Origin: Trichobilharzia szidati
Taxonomy: Eukaryota; Platyhelminthes; Trematoda; Strigeidida; Schistosomatidae
Reading direction: 5' to 3'
NCBI GenBank assembly: GCA_944472155.2
Contig: OX235277.1
Location: 41,370,758-41,434,757 of the forward strand
Length of the DNA: 64,000 bases
In this document: in pieces, positions 10,866-21,624 of the stretch
Layout: every line of letters starts with the position of its first letter
Numbering within the stretch: the stretch's first letter is position 1
Translations under genes and position numbers: made by a program
The notes under the pieces: model-generated
Told to the model about the DNA's origin: nothing
What the model saw: the letters and a program-made list of their open reading frames with translations, nothing else
Databases searched by the model: none

Positions 10866-11730
10866 TTAATGAGAAGTCATCACCAATGAGGTCCATCCAG
10901 TCAAGCGTTAGGATGGGATTCCTGAGGATGACATTGGTTGGGGGTTGCGCTAAATCACGAATTGGTGGAAGTTAGATTCCTGGAATGGCCATTGAGGAGA
11001 TGGGTCTCAGTGACTGAATGGTCTACAAGCTTTCTGTTCTTGTGACCAGAAAGTCCTTGGTTCGAACTATGGCGGCAATTTCCCACAAACATCACTCAGC
11101 ATCAAAAATAAAATCCGGATTTTCAACTCCAATGTGAAGTCAGTGCTACTATATGGATCAGAGACTTGGCGCGTCATGAAGAGCACCTAAAACAAACTAC
11201 AGACCTTCATCAATAGCCGTCTTAGCTCAGCACTCAAGATCAGATGACCGGCCAGAAAAGAGCAGCAACAGAGATCGCTGGGAGCGAACTAACCCAGCAG
11301 GAACCGATTGTGAAACAAATATGCAGGAAGAAATGGAGATGGATTGGTGGCCATACTCTGAGGAAACCATCAAGTGATATCACTAGACAAGCCCTTGAGT
11401 GGAAACCGAAAGGGAAGCGGTGATTTGGTCGTCCAAGGGTGACTTGGAGGAGGTCATGTGAAGAGGAGATGAGAGCGTGTGGACAGACTTGGAGCCAGGT
11501 GAAGACTGTAGCAGAGAACCGAACGCAATGGAGACGCACGGCTGACGCCCTATGTTTCTCTAGGAATTAAAGGAAGCAATAATAATAATAAAATGGCGGT
11601 GGGTGCGTACTGTGGGGAGTCCCAAACTAGGCTGACAAAACAGCTGTCTGGCAGTATTCCAGTGCGGGGTTTTTAATGGTTCTCTAACTGATATCAATCC
11701 ATGATCAACTCGTAATAACCGAGTATTATT
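10866..11730 (+). mobile_element. tHH-1b retroposon split by an RTE insertion
   Basis: The 5' part (10866-11075) has CACCAATGAGGTCCATC, GGTTGCGCTAAATCACG and a tRNA-like block with TTCGAACTATGG. The 3' part (11593-11730) resumes with GGTGGGTGCGTACTG, a hammerhead remnant (11604-11660: stem III ACAGCTGT, GTC) and the GATATCAATCCATGATC tail. Between them is an RTE 3' end. Confidence 0.8.
11076..11592 (+). mobile_element. RTE-like LINE 3' end nested in tHH-1b
   Basis: Starts with AAAATCCGGATTTTCAACTCC, equivalent to the RTE block K..IF..NVKSVLLYGSETW, and continues in broken frames to the 3' end CCCTATGTTTCTCTAGG and an AAT-rich tail. ATGGCGG occurs on both sides (11069-11075 and 11593-11599), a likely short target duplication. 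About 0.5 kb of a LINE of several kb, so strongly 5'-truncated. Confidence 0.8.
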
Positions 11731-12904
11731 CTATCCACCGAACTCATCATTTACAAATCGCAATCTACACAGTCCGATTGGTGAAACCAAGTTATTCAGA
11801 CCACAAAGTGTGATCGGCTTGATCCCGTAAATGGCAATCAAGAAAATAAGCATATAAGCGTAAAACCACATACTAATAAATAACTGAGATAAGTAGTCAC
11901 ACAACACTCATCATTTCAAACTCAGTAGTGCTTGCTAGCCAACCACATTGGAGGTAGTGTAAACACGGTGTGGCCATTTCGCTCGTTTCGAGTTGAACGC
12001 ATCAGTAGCGTACCCAGTTTCACTAGACTGAGACAACCGAATCAATTCAAACCATCTTCTACTTTTGCTAAGCAATACACTTTCTGATGTATTTCGAATT
12101 CGCCTTTACTGGCGTTATTGTATGGCTAAAATTAATTTATTGAAACCACAATTATTCGCTCTAATTATTTTTTTTGTGTTCTTCTTATTCAGTAGTAATT
12201 AAAATCCTTCCGAAAATTATGTCATCAGCATTACAGGTTGTTCTGTAAATCAGGTTAAACTCCGTTACATTCATTATTATTATATGCGTAAATGTCAAAT
12301 TCGAATCGGGCGCAAAACAAACCACAATTATAAATGGCGATGAATAGAAATCTTAAAACAACGAAACAATATGGCGTAAGTATATTTTATATACACCAGT
12401 GGTTAACTGACTATATACAACAATCCAGTAAACAGATTATCGAGAGAACCTCAGTCCATACACACATACACTCCTTAAAGTAATCTGTCATAGGCAGCAG
12501 TTCTACTTAGCCATCCTTCAATTCTACTTTCTACTCTACTGTAAAAAATAATATGTGTTATCTAATGCAAAGCAGATCTTGGCTTGTAGATCTTGATTCA
12601 CATATTTTCAATGCATTAATCAGATGTGAAATGGTATTCACAGAAATCAACAAAGAGTTGTTTTTGTTTTTCTCGACTCGACTCGCCTTACCTCGACAAC
12701 AGAAAAAACAAATACTGATTTGTCTGTTAATTAGTATTTGCCACTACTTACTTGCTTGTCTGTTTGTTCGTTTGTTCGTTTGTATGTTTGTTTGTTTATC
12801 TTACACCTTATTTGACATTTTCACCTATAAAGTGTGGAATGAAAAGAAAAGGAAAGAAAATAAACGCAAACTAACAGTTTCATTATAATTGACTTCTTTT
12901 CAAG
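11731..12904. other. No gene; TTTG microsatellite
   Basis: AT-rich. A TTTG/TTCG tetranucleotide tract at about 12756-12798 lies inside a 111-codon frame (12553-12888) that shows no motif and owes part of its length to the repeat. Nothing else assigned. Confidence 0.55.
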
Positions 12905-13190
12905 TATTGGTTTTTTGTAGGGATTTTGTTTTGTTTGTTTGATTGGTTGAAGGATTTCATCATGAGTTGACGTCAGTTAGAGAACCATTGGAAACCCTGG
13001 GTTCTAACCCCAGTGAAGTGGGTACGTACTGATGAAGAGTTCCAAACTAGGCTGACATAACATCTGGCTGTCCAGTACGCCCCGTGGCTAGCTTTTCAAC
13101 GGTTTTCTAACTGATGTCAGCTCATGATGAAATCCTCCAACCAATCAATTAGACAAAATCCCTACAAAAACCAATACTTGAAAATAAATC
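12905..13190. mobile_element. tHH-1 foldback copy
   Basis: About 90 bp of tHH-1a tail appears inverted at 12905-12990 and direct at 13090-13185. A short centre has a B-box relic (GGGTTCTAACCCC) and a hammerhead remnant, 13022-13079 (GTACTGATGAAGA, GTCCAGTACG). Such an inverted tail is seen at several other tHH-1 loci, so the foldback form is recurrent. Confidence 0.8.
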
Positions 13191-13308
13191 TGATGTTCAC
13201 TAGCGACTGGCCTTATTCAGGCAGCTAACGTGGGGTTCTATTGAGAAGCCATCAACAGTAGGATACAGCAGGTTGAAGGTGAGACAGTAACTTATTGAAG
13301 GAGACATT

Positions 13309-13500
13309 GCGTCGGTGGTACAGAGGTTAGGACTCTCGCCGACCATGCACATGGTCCTGGGTTCGACCCGCCACCGACGCACACCCGATATCAATGGTTG
13401 GCCTGCTAAATTTGGGCTACCGATATCACATGCTGAAAATTCCACACTTGTATCAAAACTACGGTGTGGAATCAAGCTATAATCAAAAATTTAAAAAAAT
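13309..13500 (+). mobile_element. tCR1 SINE: tRNA head with CR1 LINE tail
   Basis: Head GCGTCGGTGGTACAGAGG, B box GGTTCGACCC, a linker with GATATCAATGGTTGG and TTTGGGCTACCGATATC, then GCTGAAAATTCCACACTTG and GTGTGGAATCAAGCTATAAT with an A-rich end. The tail matches the 3' end of the CR1 element at 20.3-21.1 kb (GCTGAAAATACCATACCTG, TTTGGAATAAAGCC). Copies: 44.7 (-), 53.7 (-), 61.9 (+) kb, plus a tail fragment at 16.8 kb. Confidence 0.85.
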
Positions 13501-13639
13501 TAGTCGCACTATGTCGTGACTTGGTAGAATTTAGAATTCATGGGTTGGCCATTGGATCGTGTCCCAGTGACTTAATGGTTTACGAGCTCGCTACCCTAGT
13601 AACTAGAAGGTCCTGTGTTCGAACCCAGTTGGAGTGAGT

Positions 13640-13692
13640 GCGTACTTCTGAAGAGCCCCAAAACAGGAAGAAACAGCTGTCTGGTAGTCCCT
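13640..13692 (+). ncRNA. Hammerhead remnant (tHH-1)
   Basis: Core CTGAAGA (13648-13654), GAAA (13670-13673), palindromic stem III ACAGCTGT (13673-13680) and cleavage triplet GTC remain. Stem II is broken (GCCC opposite GGAA) and stem I is partly lost. Confidence 0.65.
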
Positions 13693-13750
13693 GTAGGTTT
13701 TCCAGTGGTTCTTTAACCGATGTCAGCTCACGATGAAAACCTTATAACTG

Positions 13751-14424
13751 ACTTCTACTTAGTTTAAAGCGGAAAAGAGGATAAAACTCGAAATATCTTG
13801 TAGCTTGGTTGATTATGGAACCTAGAAAATGCCCTTTCTTCCTATTTGGGATTAGTCAAATGCATGTATCTGCATTTCAGCGTTCTCAGACACAGCACGC
13901 ATAGTTTCAAGTGATAAAGAGTTACTCTTTAACCGATTTATGCTACGCTGAAATGCTTGGTTTCTGTTCAAATGATAGTTCATTGTCTGAACTGTTCAGT
14001 GATGTTTTCTTGATGAACATGATATTACTTGGTCGATGATTTCGAGACATTTTAATAGAGATCGTGCAATTCGGTCCAGTATAATCAATCAACAGGGAAT
14101 TCAACAATAACTCCAACTAATAACAGGCACTAACACAACTGCCAGCACTCATGTCTTTGGTATTTGAGACAATCGATGCAAGGTTTTTAAGTCTCTATGA
14201 GAAGTCCATCTTTCACTGGAAATGTAGCTACACCTACCTGAAGGGTCTCAGATCGTTCGAGACACACTTCATCATTCCCATTGCTAGTTATCATCAGTCA
14301 AAATAATATTATGTTCACCTTAAGACATTGTCGAAGCGTTCAAACTGTGGTCGAATAGGTCAATAGAGACTGGGTATTTTAAAATAATTACAATAAATAC
14401 CAAAGTATTCTAACAAATTTCCAA
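13751..14424. other. Unassigned
   Basis: Mixed AT-rich sequence without open frames or recognised repeats on either strand. Confidence 0.45.
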
Positions 14425-14692
14425 GTATTGATTTTGCAAGGATTTTTTGTATTTGATTAGCTGGAGGATTTCATCATGAGCTGACATCAGTTAGAGAACC
14501 ATTGGAAAACCAGCCACAGGGCGTACTGGACAGCCAGCTGTTTTGTCAACCTAGTTTGGAACGCTTCACAGTACACACCCACCGGGGTTCGAAACTAGGA
14601 CCTACTGGTTAGAATTCATGGGCCACGGGACAGGGTCCCTGGGGCCTCGGTTCGAACCCTGGTGGTGGGTGCTTACTTTTGAAGAGTCGCAG
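14425..14692 (-). mobile_element. tHH-1 retroposon, minus, with short inverted plus part
   Basis: 14425-14612 is a minus-strand copy: tail, then the hammerhead (14521-14575, with long stem III ACAGCTGGCTGT and GTCCAGTACG), then a B-box region. From about 14613 a plus-strand piece follows with TTCGAACCCTGGTGG and TTGAAGAGTCG, so the locus is a broken inverted pair. Confidence 0.7.
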
Positions 14693-15227
14693 GCAAGAGT
14701 AAAGAATAGACACCAACTTCAGACGACCTCGAACGAACCAATCAGGCTCTAGGTGAAAAGTTAGTATTTAATCTACAAAAATGTATTTATAATATACATG
14801 CAACGAAAATGAATTATACAGGGTATATAAACCTAGTATGCTGTAAAAATCGGTCCCAGTAACTCATAGGAGTGTCTACAGACATGTAAAACGAGTGTCG
14901 CTACAAAAATTCATCTAAGTGGCTGTGTATCATATTTTACTAAGGGAGAGTTTCGACTTCAAGAGGAAGGTACCTAAAAAATCACCATAATTTACGACTA
15001 ACCAACCCTTACAGACTTACTCATTTAACAGTGGTTGTATCTAAATGCATGACCATCGAAAGCCCGGCACTACTTTTGCAAAGTCATAGTCCCCTCACAT
15101 ATTCATCTTCTAGTCCTCCCTACTAACCTGTTTTCCACACAGAAGTCAAAAATAAATCTAAGTGAAACTTGCAAAGATTATTATGAACAGCGTTCATTTG
15201 TATTGCTGAGCGATCTGACTGAAGGTC
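14693..15227. other. Unassigned
   Basis: AT-rich; no coding or repeat signal recognised. Confidence 0.4.
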
Positions 15228-15310
15228 ATTTGGCTTTGGTGTGTATTGTTTACTCTTGCCGAGTCTCAAACTAGGACGAAACAGCTGTCCAGTAATCCCA
15301 GGTAATGTAA
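15228..15310 (+). mobile_element. tHH-1 hammerhead fragment
   Basis: Only the ribozyme region survives: relic core in TTGCCGAGTC, stem II with GGAC, GAAA, palindrome ACAGCTGT and GTCCAGTA. Flanks are unrelated to the family. Confidence 0.65.
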
Positions 15311-16434
15311 AAATATATGAGACCTCTGTGAATACCGTCATTGGCCTTAATATGACGACCAGCTTGCATTTATTTCTGTTTTATTCTTTCAAATTATGTG
15401 AAACCCCATTTTTAGAATATTATTACCGGAATTCGACTGGTTTTATGAATACTCATTGGAATAAAATTTGAGTTGTACAGTTTATGAAAATAATTCACAA
15501 TTCTTCATTGTTATCCTCTTTTCATGACAAGTATAGTTTATTGATGCGACAGTGTGAATTAAGCTAATAATATAACCATTTTATATTACCCAGCAGGTTA
15601 ACGTAACAGCGGAAATCTTGTGTGTTTGGTGATTGAGTTGAGGTGATTATTCATATTTACACTGGGATTGGTTTATGTTTAGTCAATATTAAATCACTCA
15701 CATTTCATTGCTCTACTTGCTTTGAAAAATCTTCTAGGCCAGCTAAATTCACTTCAGATAAAACCAGTTTCATCTATCTTGGTGTGTGTTATTACTAAGT
15801 GGACCTAAGTACTGCAAGCAGTGACCGTGGTTAGCGTTTTTGGATTCATCACATGCAGATGTTCGTTGATAGAAGTAGGGACTTATTAGATCAACTGGGA
15901 AGCTAGTAAGTGACCTAGTGATATTTCATCTAAGATACATGAAGTGCATCGATAAGATTTGTGTCACTGTCATGCCTAACAGATCTCTGTTTGGACCAAT
16001 CTTTTTATTTTTAAGCTTCTGAGGCATTTCCTTTCTGTCTGTCTCCCAAACTGCTATATCAGCCAGTCAGCGACGTTACTCGATGACTAATTGTCCAAAA
16101 TATCACAAGGATCTTAAAACTACTGGCTTCGTCTTCTGCTTTTCCACGCTCACCAGTTCTGCGACAGCCTCGAATTCATATCATTCTATCTTCGGAAACC
16201 TGACACTAAAACATTCTCTTGTCCAATCGACCTGTGCAACAACACGAGTTGAACAGAACAAGTCTGATGATTGAATAATTTTAAACCTATTTTAAGGAGT
16301 CTCCATACTTTTATCAAATCGAAAGAGGATTTTTCTGAACGTTTCCCTGTATAAATCAAAGCTTGTGTTCTAGAAGCTGACACATCTAATGTCTGCTAGG
16401 ACAAATCACAATGAACATTGATCAACAAGATGAT
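15311..16434. other. Unassigned
   Basis: No frame beyond 80 codons and no recognised family. The short frames near 15241 and 16083 have no motif. Confidence 0.45.
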
Positions 16435-16777
16435 AAATCGTACATTCGATGATATTAGATGGTTGGAGGCAATCGGCCACAGGAATCCTTGCATGACCTG
16501 GGTTTCGTAATAGTTGGCACTCAGCAATCAGCAAGGCGTATCTGCAACCTTGAAGGAACTCATGTCCTTTCTGAGATTCGAACCCACGTTACCCAGTTCT
16601 GCAGTCAGTCAGAGACGTTACCACTGAGCTATTTGGGTTCGTGATTGACCTCCTGTAGGACTGTAGTGGATATTTTGATTTGACACTAGTAACCTGACTG
16701 ATAGAATTCAGTCTACACCAAAGAGAGGACTAGACACATCACACTAGTTACTACTGTCAAATCAAAATCGTACATTC
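16435..16777 (-). mobile_element. tHH-3 foldback retroposon with 13-bp target duplication
   Basis: AAATCGTACATTC flanks the element perfectly (16435-16447 and 16765-16777). The element is 16448-16764 (317 bp), starting GATGATATTAGATGGTTGG and ending in TACTGTCAAATCA. The minus-strand tRNA-like head has A and B boxes between about 16565 and 16635. The hammerhead region (about 16492-16550, minus) keeps GTGC and GAAA, but its core is lengthened to CTGATTGCTGA. An outer inverted repeat pairs GATTTGACACTAGTAAC with its complement near the end. Confidence 0.9.
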
Positions 16778-16839
16778 ATTTGACAAGTGTAAAAAAATAA
16801 TATTGATCGAATTTGGAAACCATCTCCATCTTCGCATCC

Positions 16840-16922
16840 ATGGTCATGAACTGGCCATGCTGAAAATTCCATACTTGTACCAAAATACTGTGTGGAATCA
16901 AGCTATAATATAATAGTAGTAA
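16840..16922 (+). mobile_element. tCR1 SINE tail fragment
   Basis: GCTGAAAATTCCATACTTG and GTGTGGAATCAAGCTATAAT match the tCR1 tail. The tRNA head is missing. It abuts the 3' end of the RTE element that follows. Confidence 0.7.
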
Positions 16923-18120
16923 ATTATTGTTCCCTTAGGTTCCAAATGGAAAATACAGCTTTACCAGCATGTCTCCATTTTGTCCTATTCTCTGGGTTCC
17001 CATTCAGCTTACCCCCCACGACTACGCATAGTCTCTTGTCTCCCCCTGGCACGATCTCCTCCAAGTCACCCCCGGCCGCCCACCCTGTAGTTCCGCATAT
17101 GGGTTCCATTCGAGATTCTGCCCGTCGCGTGATGTCATTCGACGGTCTCCTTAGCGCATGGTCAGTCCACATCTCCATTTTCTTCTATATTTATTTGTTG
17201 AGTAGTAGGTTCTTGGTCAATTCACTCACATTTTTTATTGCTGCCATTTCTCTGGCAGTTTCATCTTCAGTATGGAGCGAAGGCAACTGTCAATAAATGT
17301 CTTCAATAGCCTGTTGGAACTGCTTTTCGTGATGCTCCAAGTTTCTGACCAGCATAGAAGAATTGACTCACTTAACAACGGTAACGTTCTTTCTGCTGAG
17401 TGCAGAACATTTCCAAACGCATTTAAGAGTGATGAAGGCGTACCTTATCCTCCCGATTCTGTCGAGATAAGTGAAGGAAGTTACCGCTTTCAGATTTACT
17501 CCACTCATGGGGATGGGTGCTTGTTATTGTTGTTAGTTGGTTACTTCTATCACCTCCGTCTTCTCTGTATTGAAGTCCTTCCTTTGATGCCTGCCCCTTC
17601 TGCTTACTTGTTGGTCTTCGCCTGTAGGTCCTTGAGTTTGTGTGACATTAGACATACATCATCAACGAAATCCAGATCTTCTATAGTCTTCTAATTGGTC
17701 CAGTGTATTCCTGTCTTCCTTTCTGATGCCTAGTTCAGTTCATTACAGTTAGGAATGTCATCGTTAATAGTAGGCTTTGTCTTACTCCTGCATTCACTCA
17801 CTTCAGATGCCTCGCATTGTCATATAGCCAGCTGCTGAATGAGGCTGATAAAGATTTTGGGCACTGCAAAGCGTAGTGTTGACGTAGTTTCCAAATGACT
17901 TCTCAATCAGCGCTACCGAGGGCCTTTTCAGAGTTGAGGAAATTGAGGTAGAGCGCTGATTACCGTTCTATGCCTTTCTCATTGATGATCCGTAGGATGG
18001 CAACTTGATCACCACATGATTTGCCTTTCCTTAATCCAGCTTGTTCCAGTGGCGCTAACGAAGTTCTTCATCCAGTGTGAGCAAATTTCATTTTTCATTT
18101 TCTTTTCAATGATGATCTAA
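16923..18120 (-). mobile_element. RTE-like LINE, C-terminal RT and 3' end, decayed
   Basis: On the minus strand the coding region includes the equivalent of AGKTGLEMNIEKTEVM (near 17560), a variable CAA-rich stretch, then the block equivalent to SCI.. and ETW, ending near 16925 in the RTE 3' end. Frames are broken by stops. Same lineage as the copies at 44.9-46.2 and 48.8-49.8 kb. Confidence 0.75.
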
Positions 18121-18469
18121 CATTGAAAAAAAAAGAAGTATCCTAACGCTTTTCATAACACACTACTACTTAGAATATTAAGAATTTTTGGGATACGACT
18201 GCCCTGTAAGATGAGAATTTTTTTGACATATTTCTAACAGGTGTAATTAATTTAAATAAGTAATCTATTTTGAATGAAATCAACCTGATTAGTAAAATGA
18301 AATCTCTCTGTATTTTTTTCTATTTACCAAGTGCATTTTCTTCTTGACTTTATTCTCTAAAAATAATAACATTAACTTTTAATTAAGAAATACTTCCCAC
18401 CCAAGTGTAAATGCACAATGTTTAAATTATAGGTTTTGAAGGGATCTTAATGAATTTAAACACTGACTG
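18121..18469. other. Unassigned, very AT-rich
   Basis: Homopolymer A and T runs; no coding signal. Confidence 0.45.
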
Positions 18470-18935
18470 TTCAACGAATCAGCATAGGTAACAGAATCAT
18501 TGAAAACCATGGAGCACTGGACAGCTTTATCGTTCTATTTCAGAAATATTTAGCAGTGTGTACTAATCATCGTAATAGGGATCGCATTTGAGACCTTCAA
18601 ACTATGAGGCGAGGCCGTTAACCATTTAGATACTGTGGTGCAATCCAGTAGCCCATGAAATCTCACTTCTGTCACTGTTGTAGGTGGTTGGCAGTAGCAA
18701 TATATCTTGAATCCACAGAAGTCAGAGTTCACAGGTTGTTGAAACCCAACAAAGTGAGTTAATAGCCAACAGGCTGGCACTGTAACTTGAGTTAGTCCCT
18801 GGTAGGGGCAAGAGTTATTGGTGGCGATGAATTCCAAAAGACAAAAGCTAATAGTTATCCAGTACTTCTTCGTTTTCAATGCTTCTCTAGCTGATGTTAG
18901 TTCATGACAAGTTCTACATTGAAATTCATCAAATA
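18470..18935. mobile_element. tHH-1 inverted pair, old
   Basis: A minus-strand relic (18470-18690: AGAATCATTGAAAACC, GGAGCACTGGACAGC) is followed by a plus-strand relic (18690-18935: TATCCAGTACTTCTTCG, GCTGATGTTAGTTCATGAC). tRNA-like blocks are barely recognisable. Confidence 0.5.
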
Positions 18936-18964
18936 ATAATTGATACCCACTAAAAAAACATGTA

Positions 18965-19145
18965 GCTTTCATGGCCCAAGTGGCCTAGCGAGTAATGCTC
19001 TGGCGTTTGGAATGATCGATACTGGATTTGAACCTCAGCGGGAACACCGTCATTCACTGGGGAATGTAGGCACTCCAGTTGACGACTCCCAAATAGGACG
19101 AAATGCACATCCTGAATTCCACTGCTAATCACTATCCGCCAAATT
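18965..19145 (+). mobile_element. tHH-2 (Sm-alpha-like) retroposon
   Basis: Head GTGGCCTAGCGAGTAATGC (A-box region), B-box relic TTTGAACCT, then CACTGGGGAATGTAGGCA and a hammerhead (about 19068-19118) with core TTGACGA, stem II TCC / GGA around CAAATA, GAAA and stem III ATGCACAT. Position C3 has become T and 10.1 has become C. The tail CCACTGCTAATCAC matches the other copies. The Sm-alpha repeat of schistosomes is a known pol III hammerhead repeat of this build. Confidence 0.75.
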
Positions 19146-19449
19146 ATATCAAAAGACCCTTACCTGAAATCTTTGTTAGCGACAGACACCTATTAGACTG
19201 GGTGAAAAGGAAAATTTCAATTCGAGGAAACTTCCCATATAAAAGGATATATAGTGATACACGTTAAAATTTGAGATAACGAGACTGTTTAGTTGAAGAT
19301 GAGCTTAGAAACTGTTTAAAGTCCCCCAGTAGTTGGTGTTCATCACTGTAAATGGATATGAAGCCGACCACAGTAGTGAACAGTATAAAAAGTGTGCAAA
19401 GAAATTACCTTTAGTATCTTGAGCCAGCAACCATCAACATAACTGAATT
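19146..19449. other. Unassigned
   Basis: No coding or repeat signal recognised. Confidence 0.4.
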
Positions 19450-19810
19450 AGTTACAGGATTTGCTGACATCAGTTAGAGAACCATTGGGAAACCAGACAT
19501 AGGGATTACTGGACAGATGATTCGTCCTGGCTAGGGACTCTTCACAGTACGCACCCCATTGGGGTTCAAATCCAGCACCTTCTGGTTACAAAGCTAGTGA
19601 GCTCGTAGACCATTAAGCCACTGAGACCCTATCCAACGGCCAGCTCATGAATTGTAACTTCTGCCCATCATGACATAGCACGATCGCTAGCCAGTGTCTT
19701 CGACGAATAGTTGTCCTCACACCCGACCTGCTGCACCCTACTGGTCACGACTTCCCACTAGAACTCCAGGAAACTCTGTCCTGTTTCTCTAACTGATATC
19801 GATCGGTGGA
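19450..19810 (-). mobile_element. tHH-1 retroposon (minus), near full length
   Basis: Reversed order: tail near 19460, hammerhead 19505-19552 (CTGAAGA-type core degenerate, GAATCATCTGTCC), tRNA-like block with B box near 19565 and A box near 19615, then the 5' part to AGTCGTGACCAGTAGGGTGC near 19745 and TAGTGGGAAG near 19760. Confidence 0.8.
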
Positions 19811-20254
19811 AAAACTCGAAGAACTGAACTAGAAGAACAGTAGAGATACATCACTTCACTAATTTACGTCTCTTACGTTTACATTAACGAAGTATCAGAC
19901 ACCTAGAACTTATTTTTCCGTCGGTTCGAACATGTAGTTCCATGTGGACCAACACATGCACTGTAGAACATACTGAGCAAAGCGAAACATCTGTTGTAGA
20001 AGGAGGATTAAATCGCAATAGGTTAAAGTAGCCCAGTAGCCGGATTGTTAATGTATTCTAGGAACGTCAGCCAATAGAAATGAACCACTACAAATACAGT
20101 TTTGGTTTGAATGATTCTGTTATCTTTTTATGTATACTTATATGAGCACGTTTGGGAAATTTTGATCGAACCAGTATTCATATAGATAAAGACCTGACTG
20201 TAACAGGGATGTATCCAGGTGCAATGCATTTCAATCTACTGAAAAAAAGAAACT
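19811..20254. other. Unassigned
   Basis: No recognised family. The CR1 coding region begins immediately after. Confidence 0.4.
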
Positions 20255-21103
20255 ACATCTAATGTCAAGTACCTTGGACTGAGTATTTCCTCCGATCTTT
20301 CCTGGTCCTCTCACATCTTGCTAGTGACTAGAAAGATGTTTCGCTTAACGTTCTACGTTAGGAAGTTTAGGCAGTCTGGTATAAAGCAGTCTTTGCTTTC
20401 TCAGTTTGTCAACTCTTGTATTGTAACTATCACTCTTTACTACTCCTCATTAATCTTCCCTGGACTACTTAAGAAAGACTTTGCTTCGCTGCATAGGGCA
20501 CTAAAAGCTGTTAGTAGGGGAAGTGGGATTTCGTTAAACCAACTGGTTAACACTATTGTGGATAGACATATAATGTCATGTAAGAAACTAGCGAATTCTA
20601 TATTGTCAGACCCCGAATATCCTCTCCATACGCAGCTCTCTCCCTGCATTTCATCTGGTAGAACTAGAAGCAACTATAGGAAGCTATATGCCAGGACTAC
20701 CAAGTATAAAAACTCCACAATACCTTATCTGGCACAGCTGTTATGTGATGAGAAAACTGTTGGGCATGACACGATCAACTTACTGCGGCACTCTAACAAA
20801 TGGTTCCCATTAGCTTTTGTTCTTCTTTCTTTGTTACTATTATATTGTTGCTCATATATTCTATTACAGACTAATTTTATATATCATATCCTGTGGTGTA
20901 TTGTTTGAATATGTGAATGCAATGCTGTTCTTTTTTATTTCTTTTATTTCTCTTTTCTCTTTTTGTTGTTGTTGCTTTTTATTTTTAAATCCTTATAAAA
21001 TTTATGAGGTAATTAGATGCAATATTGTAATGAACGCTGAAAATACCATACCTGTACCACAAATACTGTTTGGAATAAAGCCATTATTATTATTAATGTG
21101 ACG
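20255..21103 (+). mobile_element. CR1-like LINE, C-terminal coding region and complete 3' end
   Basis: One open frame covers the RT thumb and C-terminal region: SNVKYLGLSISSDLSWSSH, RLTFYVRKFRQSGI, QLVNTIVDRHIMSCKKLANS, SPCISSGRTRSNYRKLYART. The frame stays open to about 20908, running past the usual end of the protein. The 3' UTR ends GCTGAAAATACCATACCTG, TTTGGAATAAAGCC and an ATT repeat. The same domain recurs at 23.3, 31.1, 33.4 and 60.6 kb. Catalytic RT and endonuclease are absent through 5' truncation. Confidence 0.88.
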
Positions 21104-21624
21104 GCGGCCTCCATTTTCAATATTCAAAAATAACTAATAATTAAAAGATAGTAAACAATCCTACTTAAATATCTATGAGAAGACTCTGCAAACAAATCTC
21201 AATTCTTCAGACAGTTAATTCCATTAATTTCACTATGCTAAATGATCAGAAATCTACTATTTTTAATTGCAAACCCCCTGTGAGTGCCCAAAATTTTCCC
21301 GTTTCTGCTATATATTATGAAATCTTCCACCCGAGATTGTATACTGTCCTTCAGTTATATTATTCAATCCCGTAATTAGGTAATAAAGAATGCCCTACCT
21401 TCATTATTGTTAAGATTTACTATAAAGATGATGCTTAAATAAATGTCGGAGTAACTTCAAAAGTCGTATTGAGGTAATAAGATTAAGCAAACTGTCAGAA
21501 AATGTAACCTATGTACGTACCTACTGTCCCCTCAGTAACAAACATCTTTTCAAATAAGACTGGGCTGAGTAAAACGATTATACGTCTCATTTGTATATGT
21601 ATGCTTTATTATCATAAGATTTCC
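21104..21624. other. Unassigned
   Basis: AT-rich; a 66-codon frame at 21175 has no motif. Confidence 0.4.

Larger units (their letters stand above)
13191..13750 (+). mobile_element. tHH-1 retroposon interrupted by a tCR1 SINE
   Basis: The 5' part (13191-13308) begins TGATGTTCACTAGCGACTGG and stops at GAGACATT. The 3' part (13501-13750) resumes at AGTCGCACTATG, with A box TGACTTAATGG near 13570, B box GTTCGAACCC near 13620, a hammerhead and the tail GATGTCAGCTCACGATG. Confidence 0.85.

Noticed and set aside
12553..12888. 111-codon frame as a small secreted or membrane protein gene
   Set aside because: A large part is an out-of-frame reading of a TTTG microsatellite; no start context, motif or exon signal supports a gene.
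13029..13035. CTGATGA at 13.03 kb (and 9.71, 8.76 kb) taken as the hammerhead core
   Set aside because: In these tHH-1 copies the string ACTGATGAAGA places CTGATGA three bases out of register with stem II. The true core position has A instead of C3, so these copies are mutated, not intact.
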